From Balanoglossus misakiensis (lineage: Eukaryota; Hemichordata): 64,000 nt of DNA. Shown here one piece after another: positions 1 to 12,396 of this stretch. Within the stretch, counting starts at the first letter, position 1. Each line of letters begins with the position of its first letter. The notes beneath the pieces are model-generated. The model had not been told where the DNA came from, did no database searches, and worked only from the letters and a program-made list of their open reading frames with translations. Both the position numbers and the translations under genes were made by a program. Location: positions 4,898,001 to 4,962,000 of the forward strand of contig CM082582.2 of NCBI GenBank assembly GCA_040954595.2. Direction: 5' to 3'.

Positions 1-1414
1 TACTATTTTAGTTCTAGAAGACGTACATGTAAGATTAGTCCTGGGTGTGTGTATGAATGTGGGTCAGCGTTTGGGAGATCGGGAGGAGAATTAAATTACA
101 TGCATGATTTTGGGTCAAACCTCATTGACTATTTTCTCTGAAGTTGGCAGTGTCTCCAAATTCTGATGTAATTCTGCAAACCAGTTATTTTGTCCATATC
201 AAGAAGGATAAAATCCACAGAAGAAGATACAAACCTTAACAATTGGTATTCGAAGTCTATCTTGATTCAACATATTGTAATTATGGTAAGTACTCCACGT
301 GATGTATTCTGTAGCAGTGGCACCTTCCAAGACCATCAATATTTGATGTTTATAATGAATATCTCCTTGTTCTCTGTATACACTGTTCTTAACCCAGAAA
401 CCTAATCATGACAAAACACATGCGAGTTAGTATTTTCATCAGTCCTACCATGGAGCTAGAAAGACTAAGTCCTACCATATCATGTGACTTTATTCGTATG
501 ATGGACGAGCAAACTTTAAACCCTACATGTACATTTCTACCCTGGTCTCTTCACCCCAGAGGACGGGAAAACAGACGATGCTGTGATGCTGTGCCACAGT
601 CTTCTTCATGAGCAGTTGTGGCTCAAGACAACACGCATTGAGCACATGTTATTGGTGCAGTGGTGACAATCTAGTACATATAGCAACTGGTATAATTTAC
701 AGTAGTAGTGTATTGGTGGTGGCCGGTGGTGCTACCGCCGGTTGCGTTACCATGGCAAAACTATGCAAGAGTTACTTGCAGCTGAACGGTGGTGTATGCG
801 TGTACAGATCAGTTGTGGGCCACACTATGAACGATACGGATGTAAATACCCACCTTCACTTGTGTACGCTATCAGGAACGGTGCAATAATTGTCAGCAAC
901 GCTACTATAAGTGCAAATATCGATGCTTTAGTACAGATACTTGTTCTGTATCTAACCACGACTGGGTGATTATACACTTCGTAGACAGCCATTTTGATTT
1001 TTGAGCCAAAACATTTCGGCTCGAACAAGGTGGCCAAACTTGTACACCTCATTAGTTGATAGTAATGTATATTTTTGAAACCAAAATCATTTTGGTACAG
1101 TAAATCATTACATATATATTTTGAAATAAAATTTCTCTCATTATTACTAAAATAAATAACACTATTATTTACAAATCATTACAGCAATCTGTACGAGGCC
1201 GTTTATCTCTCTGGGCCTCGCGAGATCTCGTTGTTCAGGGCGGAGCTATGACATCATTGGGTCAGCTGGAGGAAATCCCTTGATCACATGATACAAACAA
1301 AACTGGGAAAACAATTACGCCACAGTCGCACCGCAAAGTAAACAGAGAAGTGCGACACTTTTGTTGTGCAACAACTTGGAAAAAATCGCACACAGTTAAA
1401 ATCGTCTTAGGAAA
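1..1414. other. 5' flank of the first Atg8 gene, no gene recognised
   Basis: Short overlapping open frames at 190-970 on both strands show no recognisable domain or splice pattern. A CTCGCGAGATCTCG palindromic motif around 1208-1221 lies about 200 bp upstream of the Atg8 start codon and may belong to the promoter. Confidence 0.4.
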
Positions 1415-3140
1415 ATGAAGTGGAGATTTAAGGAGGAGCACAGTGAAGGTAAAGGTTATTTTGTCACAAATTATCGAATCTGTTCCTTCAGTCATCGAAA
1501 ATACGGTATCCCGTTATGTGTTAATTCATGATCATTGTGCGAATGCGTAGACAATTAACCTGATCAACAGCAACAGGGTGCTTGGTATTAATTACGATAA
1601 CCAAGCCGCGAAAAGATACTGTGCATTCACCCTATGAATTGAAAGTTAACATTGACTATCACTAAGGTGGTGTATTGTGTCTGCCTCCAGTACGATTCCT
1701 ATGACTGAGGCTGAGGCCATTTTAGGAAATCACAATCCGATTTGCTTTGTGTAAATTTTACGCATACCTACTCTCCAAGGTCTTACCTTTGTATCAGTGG
1801 TAGTGCCAATATTTTACCTTAGAAACTGTTTTGTTATGATGCATTTTGTCATTTGATTTCTGACGTGCTTATTTACAAGACGTTCCGAAAATCGCAAAAG
1901 AAATAATTATATAATACGTTATGGATACATAACATGTATACATCATTGTAGTCAGTTGCTAGAGTAGTTAAACCAATAGAATGTGATGACTCATACTCTA
2001 GTCATATGTGCGTTTATATATACAAAATACTGTAATAAATTTGACTTTTTTCGTATATGGCTAAGTCCTGTTCACATGATCGTATCTTATTTATCATATC
2101 AGAAATTTCCATTTCAATATATCTACTGTGACCTTTCCTTCTCATAGAAAAGTTCATGGTTTAATCTTAAACCACTTTTGATCATCTCAGGTGTATCTGT
2201 TTACATATATGCTATACCAGATCCTGTGACCTCTCATATTATTCTTCTACAGTAGAAAAATAATTATATAGTCAGGATTAAAGGGCAAGTTGCATTCTTG
2301 TATCCTAGAAGTAGTAGAGCCATGAACGTGGAAGGTCACAATAGGACAATCCCTCTGAGGTCACTAATTCAATAAAACATTTAGTACTTATTCATCTCTT
2401 ATTTCAGAGCAAAGGCTCAAGGAAGCCACCAAAATCCGAGGAAAATATCCAGACCGCATTCCAGTGGTGGTAGAGAAGAGTACCAGGTCTCAAATTCCAG
2501 ACATTGACAAGAGAAAATTCCTAGTACCATCAGATATATCAGTTGCCCAGTTTATGTACATCATCAGGAAAAGGATTCATCTGCAACAAGAACAGGCAAT
2601 GTTTGTGTTTGCAGGAGATGGCAATGTGCTGCTGGCATCGAGGTAATATTTATCTTTTACCCGTTCACAATCATGGTTCATTCCTAATCCATTTGTTTTC
2701 TATGGTAGGGTTGGACCTCTATAGAGGGAACTGGGGGTGAAAGCCTGCGGGCAAGTGGCAGACCTCAGATACACTCGTTTCATGAGTCTAGCGCCCTCAT
2801 GCAGCCATCATGAATTTGAACTCAAAGCCAGACCAATTGGACAATCCCCTTGATGTGATTGGTCAACTTTCCCCATCGCCTTGCTTGGAGTTCAAAGCAT
2901 AATGGTGTCATTCCAACACGCGCTAAGTATCAAACAAACAGACATTATCGCATAGGCAGTTGGCGTAAATAGTTTCCGGAAGTGAAAAGTATCAAAAGGT
3001 GAAAAAAATTAGCGTATTGAAACACTTTATTGCATTGTTGTTATTTCAGTGCCACTATGGGTGCCGTATATGCCGACCACAAGGACGAAGACCAGTTCCT
3101 GTACGTTGCCTACAGTGGAGAAAATACTTTTGGCAGATGA
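1415..3140 (+). CDS. GABARAP-type Atg8 family protein, copy 1 (3 exons, 119 aa)
   Basis: Ubiquitin-like autophagy modifier that is conjugated to phosphatidylethanolamine on autophagosome membranes. Exons 1415-1448, 2408-2642 and 3050-3140 join in phase with GT-AG introns. The start MKW plus FKEEH is the family N-terminus; [24 protein letters not shown] and MYIIRKRI follow, and the end is [12 protein letters not shown]. The protein therefore has the usual C-terminal Gly (residue 118) followed by one Arg that an ATG4 protease would remove. Compared with the usual VNN(V/I)PPT segment this copy carries a two-residue insertion ([12 protein letters not shown]). It stands about 2.4 kb upstream of a second paralog with identical intron positions, so the pair is a tandem duplication. 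GABARAP/GATE-16 type rather than LC3 type by the MKW start. Confidence 0.93.
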
Positions 3141-5515
3141 ATCTTGGATGGAAAAAATACAGAACACGCTCATCGGTTTGGTGATATAGAAACAACGTGC
3201 CTGGTTTCTACACTCTGCACTGTCACCATCCATTTCTTCTTCAAGCCCCCGGAAGACTAACTTCAGCATTTACAATTTTTATTTCCTTCTCTGTTACGGA
3301 TGGCAAGTTCAGAATTTTCAAAAGATTTGCCAATCTTTTAAGAAAGTTTGTATTGATTGTTGCATTAGGTGATTTCATTGCATGGAAATAATATTTCGTT
3401 CTTCATTCTATGGCAGTCATGGCTAGATCAATAAGACGAAGTTCAGTTTGGTTGACGGTTAACTGCAGTTTGATATTTGCATAGGTTGGTGGTAACATTG
3501 GCAAGGACTTGATATATAAGTCTCTTCATGTGACAAACAGTAACTGTAATTGTTGTCTTGACATTTTAATCATTTTATCACTTGCCAATGTTGTACTGCC
3601 AAATTTTAACTGTGAAGTTTAGCCTACCCTAAGACTTCTTAAAAGATTTACCTTTCTATTTGACACCGTGCAGTTTCAAAGTGCAATTCATTAAAAGGTT
3701 TCAGGTAAATTGAAGCATAATCTGAACACTCCCTCAACAATCATCGAACAACAAATGCATGTTTTTATTATATAAACATAAAGTTATATAAATGTTGCGT
3801 GTACACTTCGTAATTACCCATGTCTGACAACCATGAACAGTTTATCAGTTATATAAAGATGTTGATGTTTTCTACACGTTTGCATGAATGTACATTTGAA
3901 AATTAACATGAATGATTTATGTGATCCTTTTAGCATTTATTATAGAAATAATGGACCATTAACGTTTGTTTATGGGCAAGGGCAAGGGGAAAGCCAAAAT
4001 TCAAGGGAAAGTAGACAGTTGCTAAAATCAGCACGAACAATTTTCACACCTAACAAGTAACATTCCTTAGATCTGTCTGAGCTTTGGTCAAAGGTGATTG
4101 AAGTTGCAATCACCTTTGACCTTTGGGAGGTCAAAGGTGATTACAATTTCAAGGTAATACATTATTTAATAAATGCCATTACGTGGGGATGTGCTATTGT
4201 CCTCCGATACCTTCCAGTTTAACGCACACTAAGTTATGTATTTTACGATGAAAAATCAGAATTGAAAACCCTTATATTTTCTTTACTTTTTGATCATTCC
4301 AGTTGTATCACAAACTTTACTTTTTTTTTGCACAAGGGGAATTATCAGGTTAATTTTTTTCCGTCATCAACTTGAAGAACAATGGAAGTCGGATTGTTTT
4401 TTGACCATGAACTTTGACCTACGGATGACAACTCAGACGATTAATGGACTCTACAGACATATGTAGAATTGTATTAAATGTTGCAATTTAAAAAATGTGG
4501 TGGTAATTTATGTCTGCATGACTTAAATAGATAATAAATACTGAAATGTGGTGTATATTTATTGGTGCAATGACATCACTGGTCATGATGTGTTTTCGAA
4601 TATGTTAATTACGATCAATAAATATATGAAAGCAGCTGCATGCAGATATCTCTCTGTGTTTAACATAGCTCACACATAGAGAGAATTTTCTCTATATGTC
4701 AGTGGGGTATAGGGGCGTTACGTATAGAACGCCCTGTGGACGCGTCGCTAATCACACATAGCGTTCTGCAACTCATATAAACGTTGTAGTATTTTGACAG
4801 ATATAACAGAATTTTCATTGTATGTATACCCATAGTCTTGCTCCAAGACTGTGTGATACTGAAAAGCGCGTCCGCGTTATAACGTCCTGTGGACGCGACG
4901 CTAATCAACAGTTGCTCACTTTGCCTGGCGACGCGTCGTACGCAGTTTGATGAAAGTTCCATTTTTATCGACAGGCACAGTGACTGCTATAGAGTCTAGG
5001 GCGAGCATAGCACGAGCGCTCCTATGGACATGAAATCGGGAGGTCGTCTAAGCAACTGATTTATCGTTTCTAAGCTACCTTACAATCAATAAAATACTAT
5101 TAACAATTGAGCATCTTTACAAGTGCCTGTGAAATGATATACCATGAACACTATAAAAATGACATGACTCCATCGCGAACACCCCACCCCACCCAAAATG
5201 ATATGAACCAGCCTCTTACTTATTCAACTCATGAGGCTTATCACTACTAAATTTTCCATACTCGTCCTGGTGTGGAGCGAATGGCTTTGTGTATTTCATA
5301 GTCTAAATTTAGACCCTATATATTTCATGTTTATAGTCACACTAAAGACAAAACAATTTTCAAATAAATGTAACATCTGTTGGCCACCTGATGCACACAA
5401 GTGATATAACTCACACTGGTGTGTGATTTTATTATGCACTACAGTGAGGTTACAGTGACCTGGGAACATATACACTTTGCTCGTCAAATTTCTGCAACTA
5501 CAATCTCCACTAAAA
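3141..5515. other. intergenic stretch between the two Atg8 genes
   Basis: AT-rich and without convincing coding potential. It holds the DR1 cluster listed separately. A short palindromic stretch containing two related 'gccctgtggacgcg'/'gtcctgtggacgcg' segments (near 4731 and 4884) looks like a small duplicated repeat. Confidence 0.4.
4085..4140. promoter_or_regulatory. cluster of three DR1-type nuclear receptor half-site pairs
   Basis: Three 13-bp DR1-like motifs lie in 56 bp: TGGTCAAAGGTGA at 4085-4097 (+), AGGTCAAAGGTGA as reverse complement at 4110-4122, and AGGTCAAAGGTGA at 4128-4140 (+). DR1 (AGGTCA-N-AGGTCA) is the classical site for RXR heterodimers, HNF4 and COUP-TF. The cluster is 1.4 kb upstream of the second Atg8 gene and 0.9 kb downstream of the first. 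Regulatory function is inference. Confidence 0.45.
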
Positions 5516-6819
5516 ATGAAGTGGAAATATAAAGAAGAGTACACCATGGGTAAGTTTTTTGTCAAAAGCTGAACAGGTGGTAGTTTTCAGGGCATGAATG
5601 ATTCAATATTTTGTCCAGAAGCTATCGGAATATTCCAGTCGGACCACTCCCTTGTGTTGTTGTAGATAAGTTAATATGTATTTCAAAACGAAAAATCTTA
5701 GTTGGAAACCCTTATATTTATTTGTTTACTTATTGATCATTCCAGTTTTATCAGAAACTTCGCTAGGTTCCATCATGTCTCAGAAAGTTGGCTAGTGTTT
5801 TCATCATCTGAATATCGTATTGTGATACTTTGGACTGGCAATCGAAAAAAAAATTGCTGTCAAAGTGGCTGAAGAAAAATTTGCAGACATACCAAACCCC
5901 CTCCCCCCTGCTAAACAAATGGTTCTCCCCTTGCAATAAGGATTACTTCAAAACTGCATTCCATTGCCCTGGAGACTATGCAGTGAAGTAAAAGGTCTTG
6001 TCAGTATACTGTAACTTCATGAAACTTTTTGCTACTGACTAATCTCTTCCCAGAGGAAAGACTCAAGCAGGCCTCCGAAATCCGAGCTAAATACCCGGAT
6101 CGTGTTCCAGTGGTTGTGGAAAAAGCCCCTCGATCTTCCATCCCAGACATTGACAAGACACAGTTCATGGTACCTGCAGATTTGACGGTCGCTCAACTAA
6201 TGTACATCATCAGGAAAAGGATTGATCTGCCACCAGAAAAGCCATTGTTCGTCTTTGTAAATAAAGTGCTGCCTGCAACAAGGTATTTTCATGCTATTTT
6301 ACACATTCACCACCATGGTTCAGTCCAACCCATTGTTTTCTATGGTATGGTTGGACCTCTACAGAGGGAATTGGGGGTGAAAGGGTTAAAGTAATAACTA
6401 TGTCTGCAGATCAGAACAGTCATTTTCATACCGGGTATACATAGTGATTATACTCAACAAATTTGATCATTTTTATTTACTGTTTGTATTTTAAAAATCA
6501 TGTCCCTTTTTAAACAATATACCTACTTTTGTCTTTGCATGGAACTATTTGTTGAAAAAGGAAAGGGAAAAAAAAAGAGTCCCGTTAACTTAAGTATTTA
6601 GGAATCCTGGTGAATACTTTAGGTGGGTAAAGACTGAAGAACCAGAAAGCATAGGGACAACCTTGTCATAGTGATGAATATCAATAATGCAAAAAAGGGG
6701 GTATTTGACAATTGCATTGTTGTTCTTTCAGTGGCACTGTGGGTGCCATTTATGAAGAACACAAGGATGAGGACCAGTTCATGTACATTGCCTACAGTGG
6801 AGAAAATACTTTTGGATGA
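5516..6819 (+). CDS. GABARAP-type Atg8 family protein, copy 2, ending at the conjugation glycine (3 exons, 116 aa)
   Basis: Second Atg8 paralog, exons 5516-5549, 6054-6282 and 6732-6819, with the same intron positions and phases as copy 1. Sequence runs [16 protein letters not shown], then [36 protein letters not shown] and [16 protein letters not shown], ending [11 protein letters not shown] followed directly by TGA. The conjugation Gly116 is thus the last encoded residue, so no ATG4 priming cut is needed; ATG4 would only be required for delipidation. All other family hallmarks look intact and the length is canonical. Roughly two thirds identical to copy 1 by eye. Its stop is 108 bp from the ADAT1 stop on the other strand. 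A possible polyadenylation signal (AATAAA, 7134-7139) lies inside an ADAT1 intron. Confidence 0.93.
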
Positions 6820-6927
6820 TATATGTTCGATGGAAAAGTACAGTTGTTCCATGGATAACGAAGATACTGGCTGATACATTTGCCGTTTAATGGGGATTTC
6901 CTCACACAAAACCAGAATGTCAAATCT

Positions 6928-8171
6928 CTAGGTGAATTCTCCATAACATTTTGGTTTGTGACTCCATGTATTGAATACTTTTTGTAGACTTCTCCACGCT
7001 TGTTGGTATTCTCCTGCACCGTCTTTGTATTCTATGTACGTCTCCATTGAAGAGTTCCTGAGAAAGTATAAAAGAGAAAACATTTGTAGCATTTTGTGAA
7101 TTTTTATGCCAATGCAGTGATGCAGTCTCCCCAGAAATAAAATGGTTGAAAATTAACATAACACTAGTTACAATTGATATGCTAATGAATGACTATTGTT
7201 AAAGAACAATGACCACTGTGCTTTTTGCTTTAGTGAGAACTCTGCAATGTAACTATTTGAACAAGAAACTACTGAAGATACACAAAACAAAAATACTGAA
7301 AACATAGCAGAAAGTTACAGCTAATGGAATTTTCAAAACACAATAAACCAACTGTACCTTAGAGAATATGGTTTCTTGTCTTCAGGAATAATCTTCAACA
7401 AAGTTTTAAAAGTTGAAAATAACTCTGCTCTACAAATTTTACATCTGTTGGTGAGGGGGACAGTGTCTGTGAGTAATGGTTAGTTTTATTGTGTAATATA
7501 AAATGCACTACTTTACATTTCATTCTTCTTGCTTTGAAATATTGCACAAGCTCTGCTGCAGGACAGTTAAAATTCCAGCAAAAATCACCCCTTGATACTA
7601 GTATGGGATATTTTTAGATCTAGGGTGATAAATGTAACAGATGGTGGCAATGATCACAGGCCTCGTCATGTGATGAGTACTACCTCTGTGATATGATACT
7701 AGAAGCAAAATTAACCAGCTGTCTCAGCACACTCACAAACAAGAACGATACATGTAGCAAAGCAGTGAGATCTCAAATTGCCATGGTAACTGTAGATAAA
7801 TTTCCATAGTTAAGAACAGAAGCATCTAACCTGGCATTTAATGTATTGAGTTTCTTTGATGTAACGCCTTGCTTATAACCATTCACAGAAACCTCCAGAG
7901 TGTTGTCAGGGACATCACACCAAATCATTGCTGGAAATAGAATATATAACATGTAACATTTGTCCACTAGGTTGCTAAGGTCACAGCTGTTTAAGAATCA
8001 CATCTGCATTAATGTTTTTAATTATTTACCACATAGTCATATGGCAATTTGAAATGCTTTGAGCCCTCTACAGGTACCATGATTTGGTTCTACCCCATTG
8101 CTTTTAATAGTCTGGAAGGTGGCCCCATTTACAGGGAAATGTGTGTATGTGTGTGTGCGTTTGACTGTATA

Positions 8172-8205
<34 letters not shown>

Positions 8206-11119
8206 CACGAATGCAGTATTACTGAAAGTGAATGTTCATTAATCTCTTCGATTGTTCATTATTAATATTAAATCTCTCTCTTTCTCTCTGATATCAACAA
8301 AAGAGAGGGTTTTTGATTTCCACTTTCATTTTTTTTTCTGAAAAGAATCTGAATCACAACAAATTGCATGGAAAAAAAATTATGAACAGAAAATCTTGCC
8401 GACAATCTCACCCGCTCCCGATGGTGTTAGTTTCCCCAAAGTGGCATCGTGATGGTTTTCCATGTGACTCTTGCTGTATGGAAAAACAACTGAAGACTGT
8501 AACAAGCACGGCTGATGTATCCTGTAACGTGTTGGCAGATTTTCTACACCCACGGCGCGAGATACTAATGCACGCTGCATGGCACTGTGGCTGTAAGGAC
8601 ACCTGTACAAAGTATAAGGATATCAATGTTGATTTGCTTTAATACGTTTTACTGAAGATAGCTATGATGTATGCAGAATAGCTAGGTGCTCTATTTGAAG
8701 ATGGAGATTAACATTTCTGCACTGTAAGAACATTCACAAAGGAACTCTTTATCTACTATAGCAAACGTATAGGGACATTTGATTTTTTCGGTAGCTAAAC
8801 ATCTTCTTGGTCTTTCAGGAAGAAAACACTAAACTGATTCCGAGATGCATACATACAAACATGTTAGTCCTACCTGCCGACTATGATGCACTGGAAGTAG
8901 ATTGGTTCTGATAAGAAATACGACAGCAGAGCTCCTTGGCAACCCAAAACATTCCATTTCGCAATCTTGTCACTGCAGGACATCGATAATGTTCTTTCAC
9001 CTCTGCCGGGTTTGGTACGAAAGGCTCTGACGGCGTGATACGCTACACCGCCTTCACGAGGGTCCTGACATCCTCCGGCCACGCACTTGGCTCCAGTTCT
9101 GTGAATGTCTTTCTCAGTGACGCTTACTTTTTTCTCACTATCACTTTCCAGGGCATGATTTTCCTCCCTTCCTTGCGACATTCTGCCCGACAACATCCCT
9201 GTTTGTGCCGTCTCCCTGGTGACATCTTCTCTCGCTTCTGAACGTCCACAGGTTGCTCCCTGTCTGCTGCCCTCAACCGCATCGGTCAAACGTCCTACCT
9301 CTTCGTCCTCGAAACTTCCCGATGCAGTGCTTTCATTTCGACTTCTCTCCCCAGACGCTTCATTCACAGTACTCAAAGTCTCCCCGCGTTTCGATTTCCG
9401 ACGCAAAGATGACTCCCCATCACCGTGAAAACTCAGAGATGACTCCCCAGCGCGCTGGAACTTTGGAGATACCTCCCTGTCCTGCTTAGAAACCTTTCTT
9501 ACAGGTTGACTAACATCCTCATCCAATGCATCACTTTGATCACATGATCTCTTCAAAGTTCTTGGTGTTTTATCAGTGGTCTTTATGTCATCATTTCCAT
9601 GGAAACAGTTGTCATCCTTGTAAAAAATTGATGCATCACCACCTAGCATAGGATATGAAAAAATTTGAGAGTTTACATATTGCTCCAAAACATCAATCAG
9701 AGCTGTTTGAAGTTCCTGGAGAAGTCAAAGGCATTTGTCCATAAACAATCTCTGTGCAACCCCTATAGTTTACATGTACATCTTTTTGGACAGCTGAGGT
9801 TTTTGGAGAATCAGTGTGTGTTGAAAATAATGAACATGTATCTCAATTGCCACTACAGAGAGTACATCTTCTGAAAGCTGCCTTGGTCTGTGCATACGGT
9901 GCTCCTAGAAAGTTCACAGTCATGGGTTTGGTTTGAGAGGTTATAACTATGTTTGTGGGTTCAGCGACTTCACTCAGTGTGAAGTACATGTGTACTACGA
10001 TGTACATCTTTGGACACACAGAGAGTGTCTTATGGTAAATTTTATCCAAATCTCTAAATGAATGAGTTGAGTGGAAAATTTAATATTTTCAAAACAATTC
10101 TTAAGATACTCACTACATACTTGAAATAAACTGAATCCATGAAGAGACACTTACATGGTGTATGGCTCGTATAGAGATGAAATGCCACACCGCTCTGAAG
10201 TGGACATTTTTGGTTTTTGTCTGGTGCAAACACATCACTTCCCTCACCACTGTATGCTTTGCTAAGTTCGCTGTAGAGATATCTGCAAAGTGGCAAATGA
10301 TGTTAGTGTCAGGAGTTCACACAAAACCAATATGAAATAAGTTAGTTCCCATGATCTTTCATTGGATGTCAACCCCCTTGTGTACAGCCAAAGTGTAAAC
10401 ATACTTTATGTTTCTATTGACAATTAAGTTGTCAATAGAAAACAACTTGTAGATAATTACCTTAGAAATGCTCTTCGGGCAATGACCTCTGCATGACTAT
10501 CGTTTAAAACAGCACCTTCGGTAAGAAATCACACAAATTACCACAAATCAACCAACGTATAACTACATGACATTTTCAAGATGAAACAGAATGAAAAGTA
10601 CAGTACATCAGTATATCAATTTTAGACTTACCTGTTTTACTCATTTTGCTTTGGCCAAGGCATTTGGATCCAGTTCCCATGGCAACGATTTTCAAATCGT
10701 CTAAATTAAAATTGAATAAGGAAAAGATGAATTGATGAGCTATAAGTCAGAAGCAAACACAATTGCATTTATGTTTTAAGGAAATTTTAATCTGGTTTAA
10801 CTTTGAAAAAAAAGTTTTGTTTTCTTCCTTATTGTAAAAAAAAAACTTTCCCTTGTCTGGGTGTACTGGAAACGAACGATGCAGAATTTCACAAACTGCG
10901 TAAGCTATTTGCTTTGTACATGAACAGTATTTCAGTGAAATTTGTGTGCGTTCTTTTTCTACCTTCGGGTTTGCCTTTGGTCATACACACTGCTGCCACC
11001 AACGTCCACTCTCTTCCTACTTGTGGCTTGCCCTTCTTCGGCAATCGTTCAAAATGATCCAAGCAAAGATTCGCCACTTTGTCGGCGAAACAACTCTCTC
11101 TACTCACTGCCGCCATCAT
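6928..11119 (-). CDS. ADAT1: tRNA-specific adenosine deaminase 1 (ADAT1), complete, 9 exons, 556 aa
   Basis: ADAT1 deaminates A37 to inosine in eukaryotic tRNA-Ala. Minus-strand exons, in order: 11119-10963, 10700-10632, 10515-10461, 10282-10155, 9642-8874, 8602-8412, 7930-7831, 7429-7358, 7057-6928; every phase joins. Zinc/catalytic residues are present: NDSHAEV with His83 and Glu85, SHTPCGDAS with Cys137, and [16 protein letters not shown] with Cys359. Other family blocks are [45 protein letters not shown] and [12 protein letters not shown]. At 556 aa it is longer than my recollection of human ADAT1 (about 500), because exon 5 carries a long polar insertion (about residues 150-310) between the second and third zinc ligands. 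The start is the first of two adjacent Met codons. Likely a single-copy housekeeping gene; convergent with the second Atg8 gene. Confidence 0.95.
8168..8206. repeat. (GT)n microsatellite in an ADAT1 intron
   Basis: Pure TG/GT dinucleotide run within the intron between ADAT1 exons 6 and 7 (8411-7931). Confidence 0.9.
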
Positions 11120-11604
11120 TCATGCCATGTGATATGCGAAAATTAATCACAAATTAGACCACAAGGTCTTAGATGCTGAGATACCTGTCCTGTCCAGCTG
11201 CAGGCTTGCTGACCCTGTGTGACCCAGGTCATAAGGTCACGAACAGCGCCATCGCATGTTGACATTTTAACAACTTCGTTTTAAAAAGTTTCCTACCTAT
11301 ACCCCAGGTACCCCCACTACCCTGCCCCCCCCCCCCCCCCATTTTTTTTCTCACGTTGCTGGTGCTGCACTCACAGCCAGCGGCGGGGATGGGGCAGGGG
11401 GTGGGCAGCCTATTAATATCAGATCAGATAAAATTGCAATATTGTTACAGAAAGTCAATCAAAAACGGGGCCAATCACGGAACATACTATACTTATATTG
11501 GCAAGGGAAATTTATTGGGGTTTATCAACTGGCTTTATCCAAATTATCGTTACCGTTAATATCATTGTTGAAATGATATGATGCATGATGTGTATAGGTA
11601 CTTA

Positions 11605-12396
11605 GGCTGCATTCACAAACACCTCTGGAGGGGGGGGGGCGGGAGAATTCAATTTTTTTTACCGCTAATTTTCACATGCCCCCTATACAACCCGAAATAT
11701 TTTGAAATACCCCCTTCCGAACTGCCAAAATTTTGAACCCCTCCCCATTTTCTTTCACAGAGCAAAACACATCACCTATCTATCTTGTAAAAAAGAAAAA
11801 CAGCGCTCCCATGAAAAGAATTTGAAACTGATGTTTCCCCTCATCAGTGGGTATTAAAACTAAACATTGTTTTTATTTTTTAAGTATTTGCATTCTGTGT
11901 TGGGAGACATTGTAAACCGAGAATTGAAGGGGGTGGGTTTGGGAGGCGGTGTCCCCCTGCCACGTAAGAAAATTTTATAAAATACAGAGCTTAAAGCTGC
12001 ATTTTAATGAACCCGGCAAAAGCAAATTAACTCAACTACCGGTATGTTGGGGAGGACAAATTTAACCGTCGCCGCTCAAAGTTATCATGGGGTGGGGGCA
12101 AGTCCCCTGACCTGGGTCACTAGATAAACCAGTCAATGATTGAAAAGTGTTGATGAATTGAGGGGGTGGGTGTGGGAGGGGGTGTCCCCCTCCCACATTA
12201 GAAAATTTCGTAAAATAAAGGGCGCGAAACTGCATTTTTGTGGACTCAAAATAAATATTTAGTCGTCAAAGTTTTCAAGTCGCCCCCTTTCAGTCCCTAA
12301 ATTATTTCAAATCCCCCCTTACATACCCTCAATTTTTTCAAATACCCCCCCTCAATTCTCCTGCCCCCCCCTCCAGAGGTGTTTGTGAATGCAGCC
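11605..12396. mobile_element. PIF/Harbinger-like non-autonomous DNA transposon (about 0.8 kb)
   Basis: Long terminal inverted repeats: the left end reads GGCTGCATTCACAAACACCT and the right end is its reverse complement, flanked by TTA on both sides (11602-11604 and 12397-12399). A 3-bp TTA/TWA target duplication is typical of PIF/Harbinger. No transposase is encoded. The interior has two related subunits, each with a G-rich stretch facing a C-rich stretch (gggggtgtccccc core) followed by an AT-rich segment, also found in the element at 43489-44642. Confidence 0.75.
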
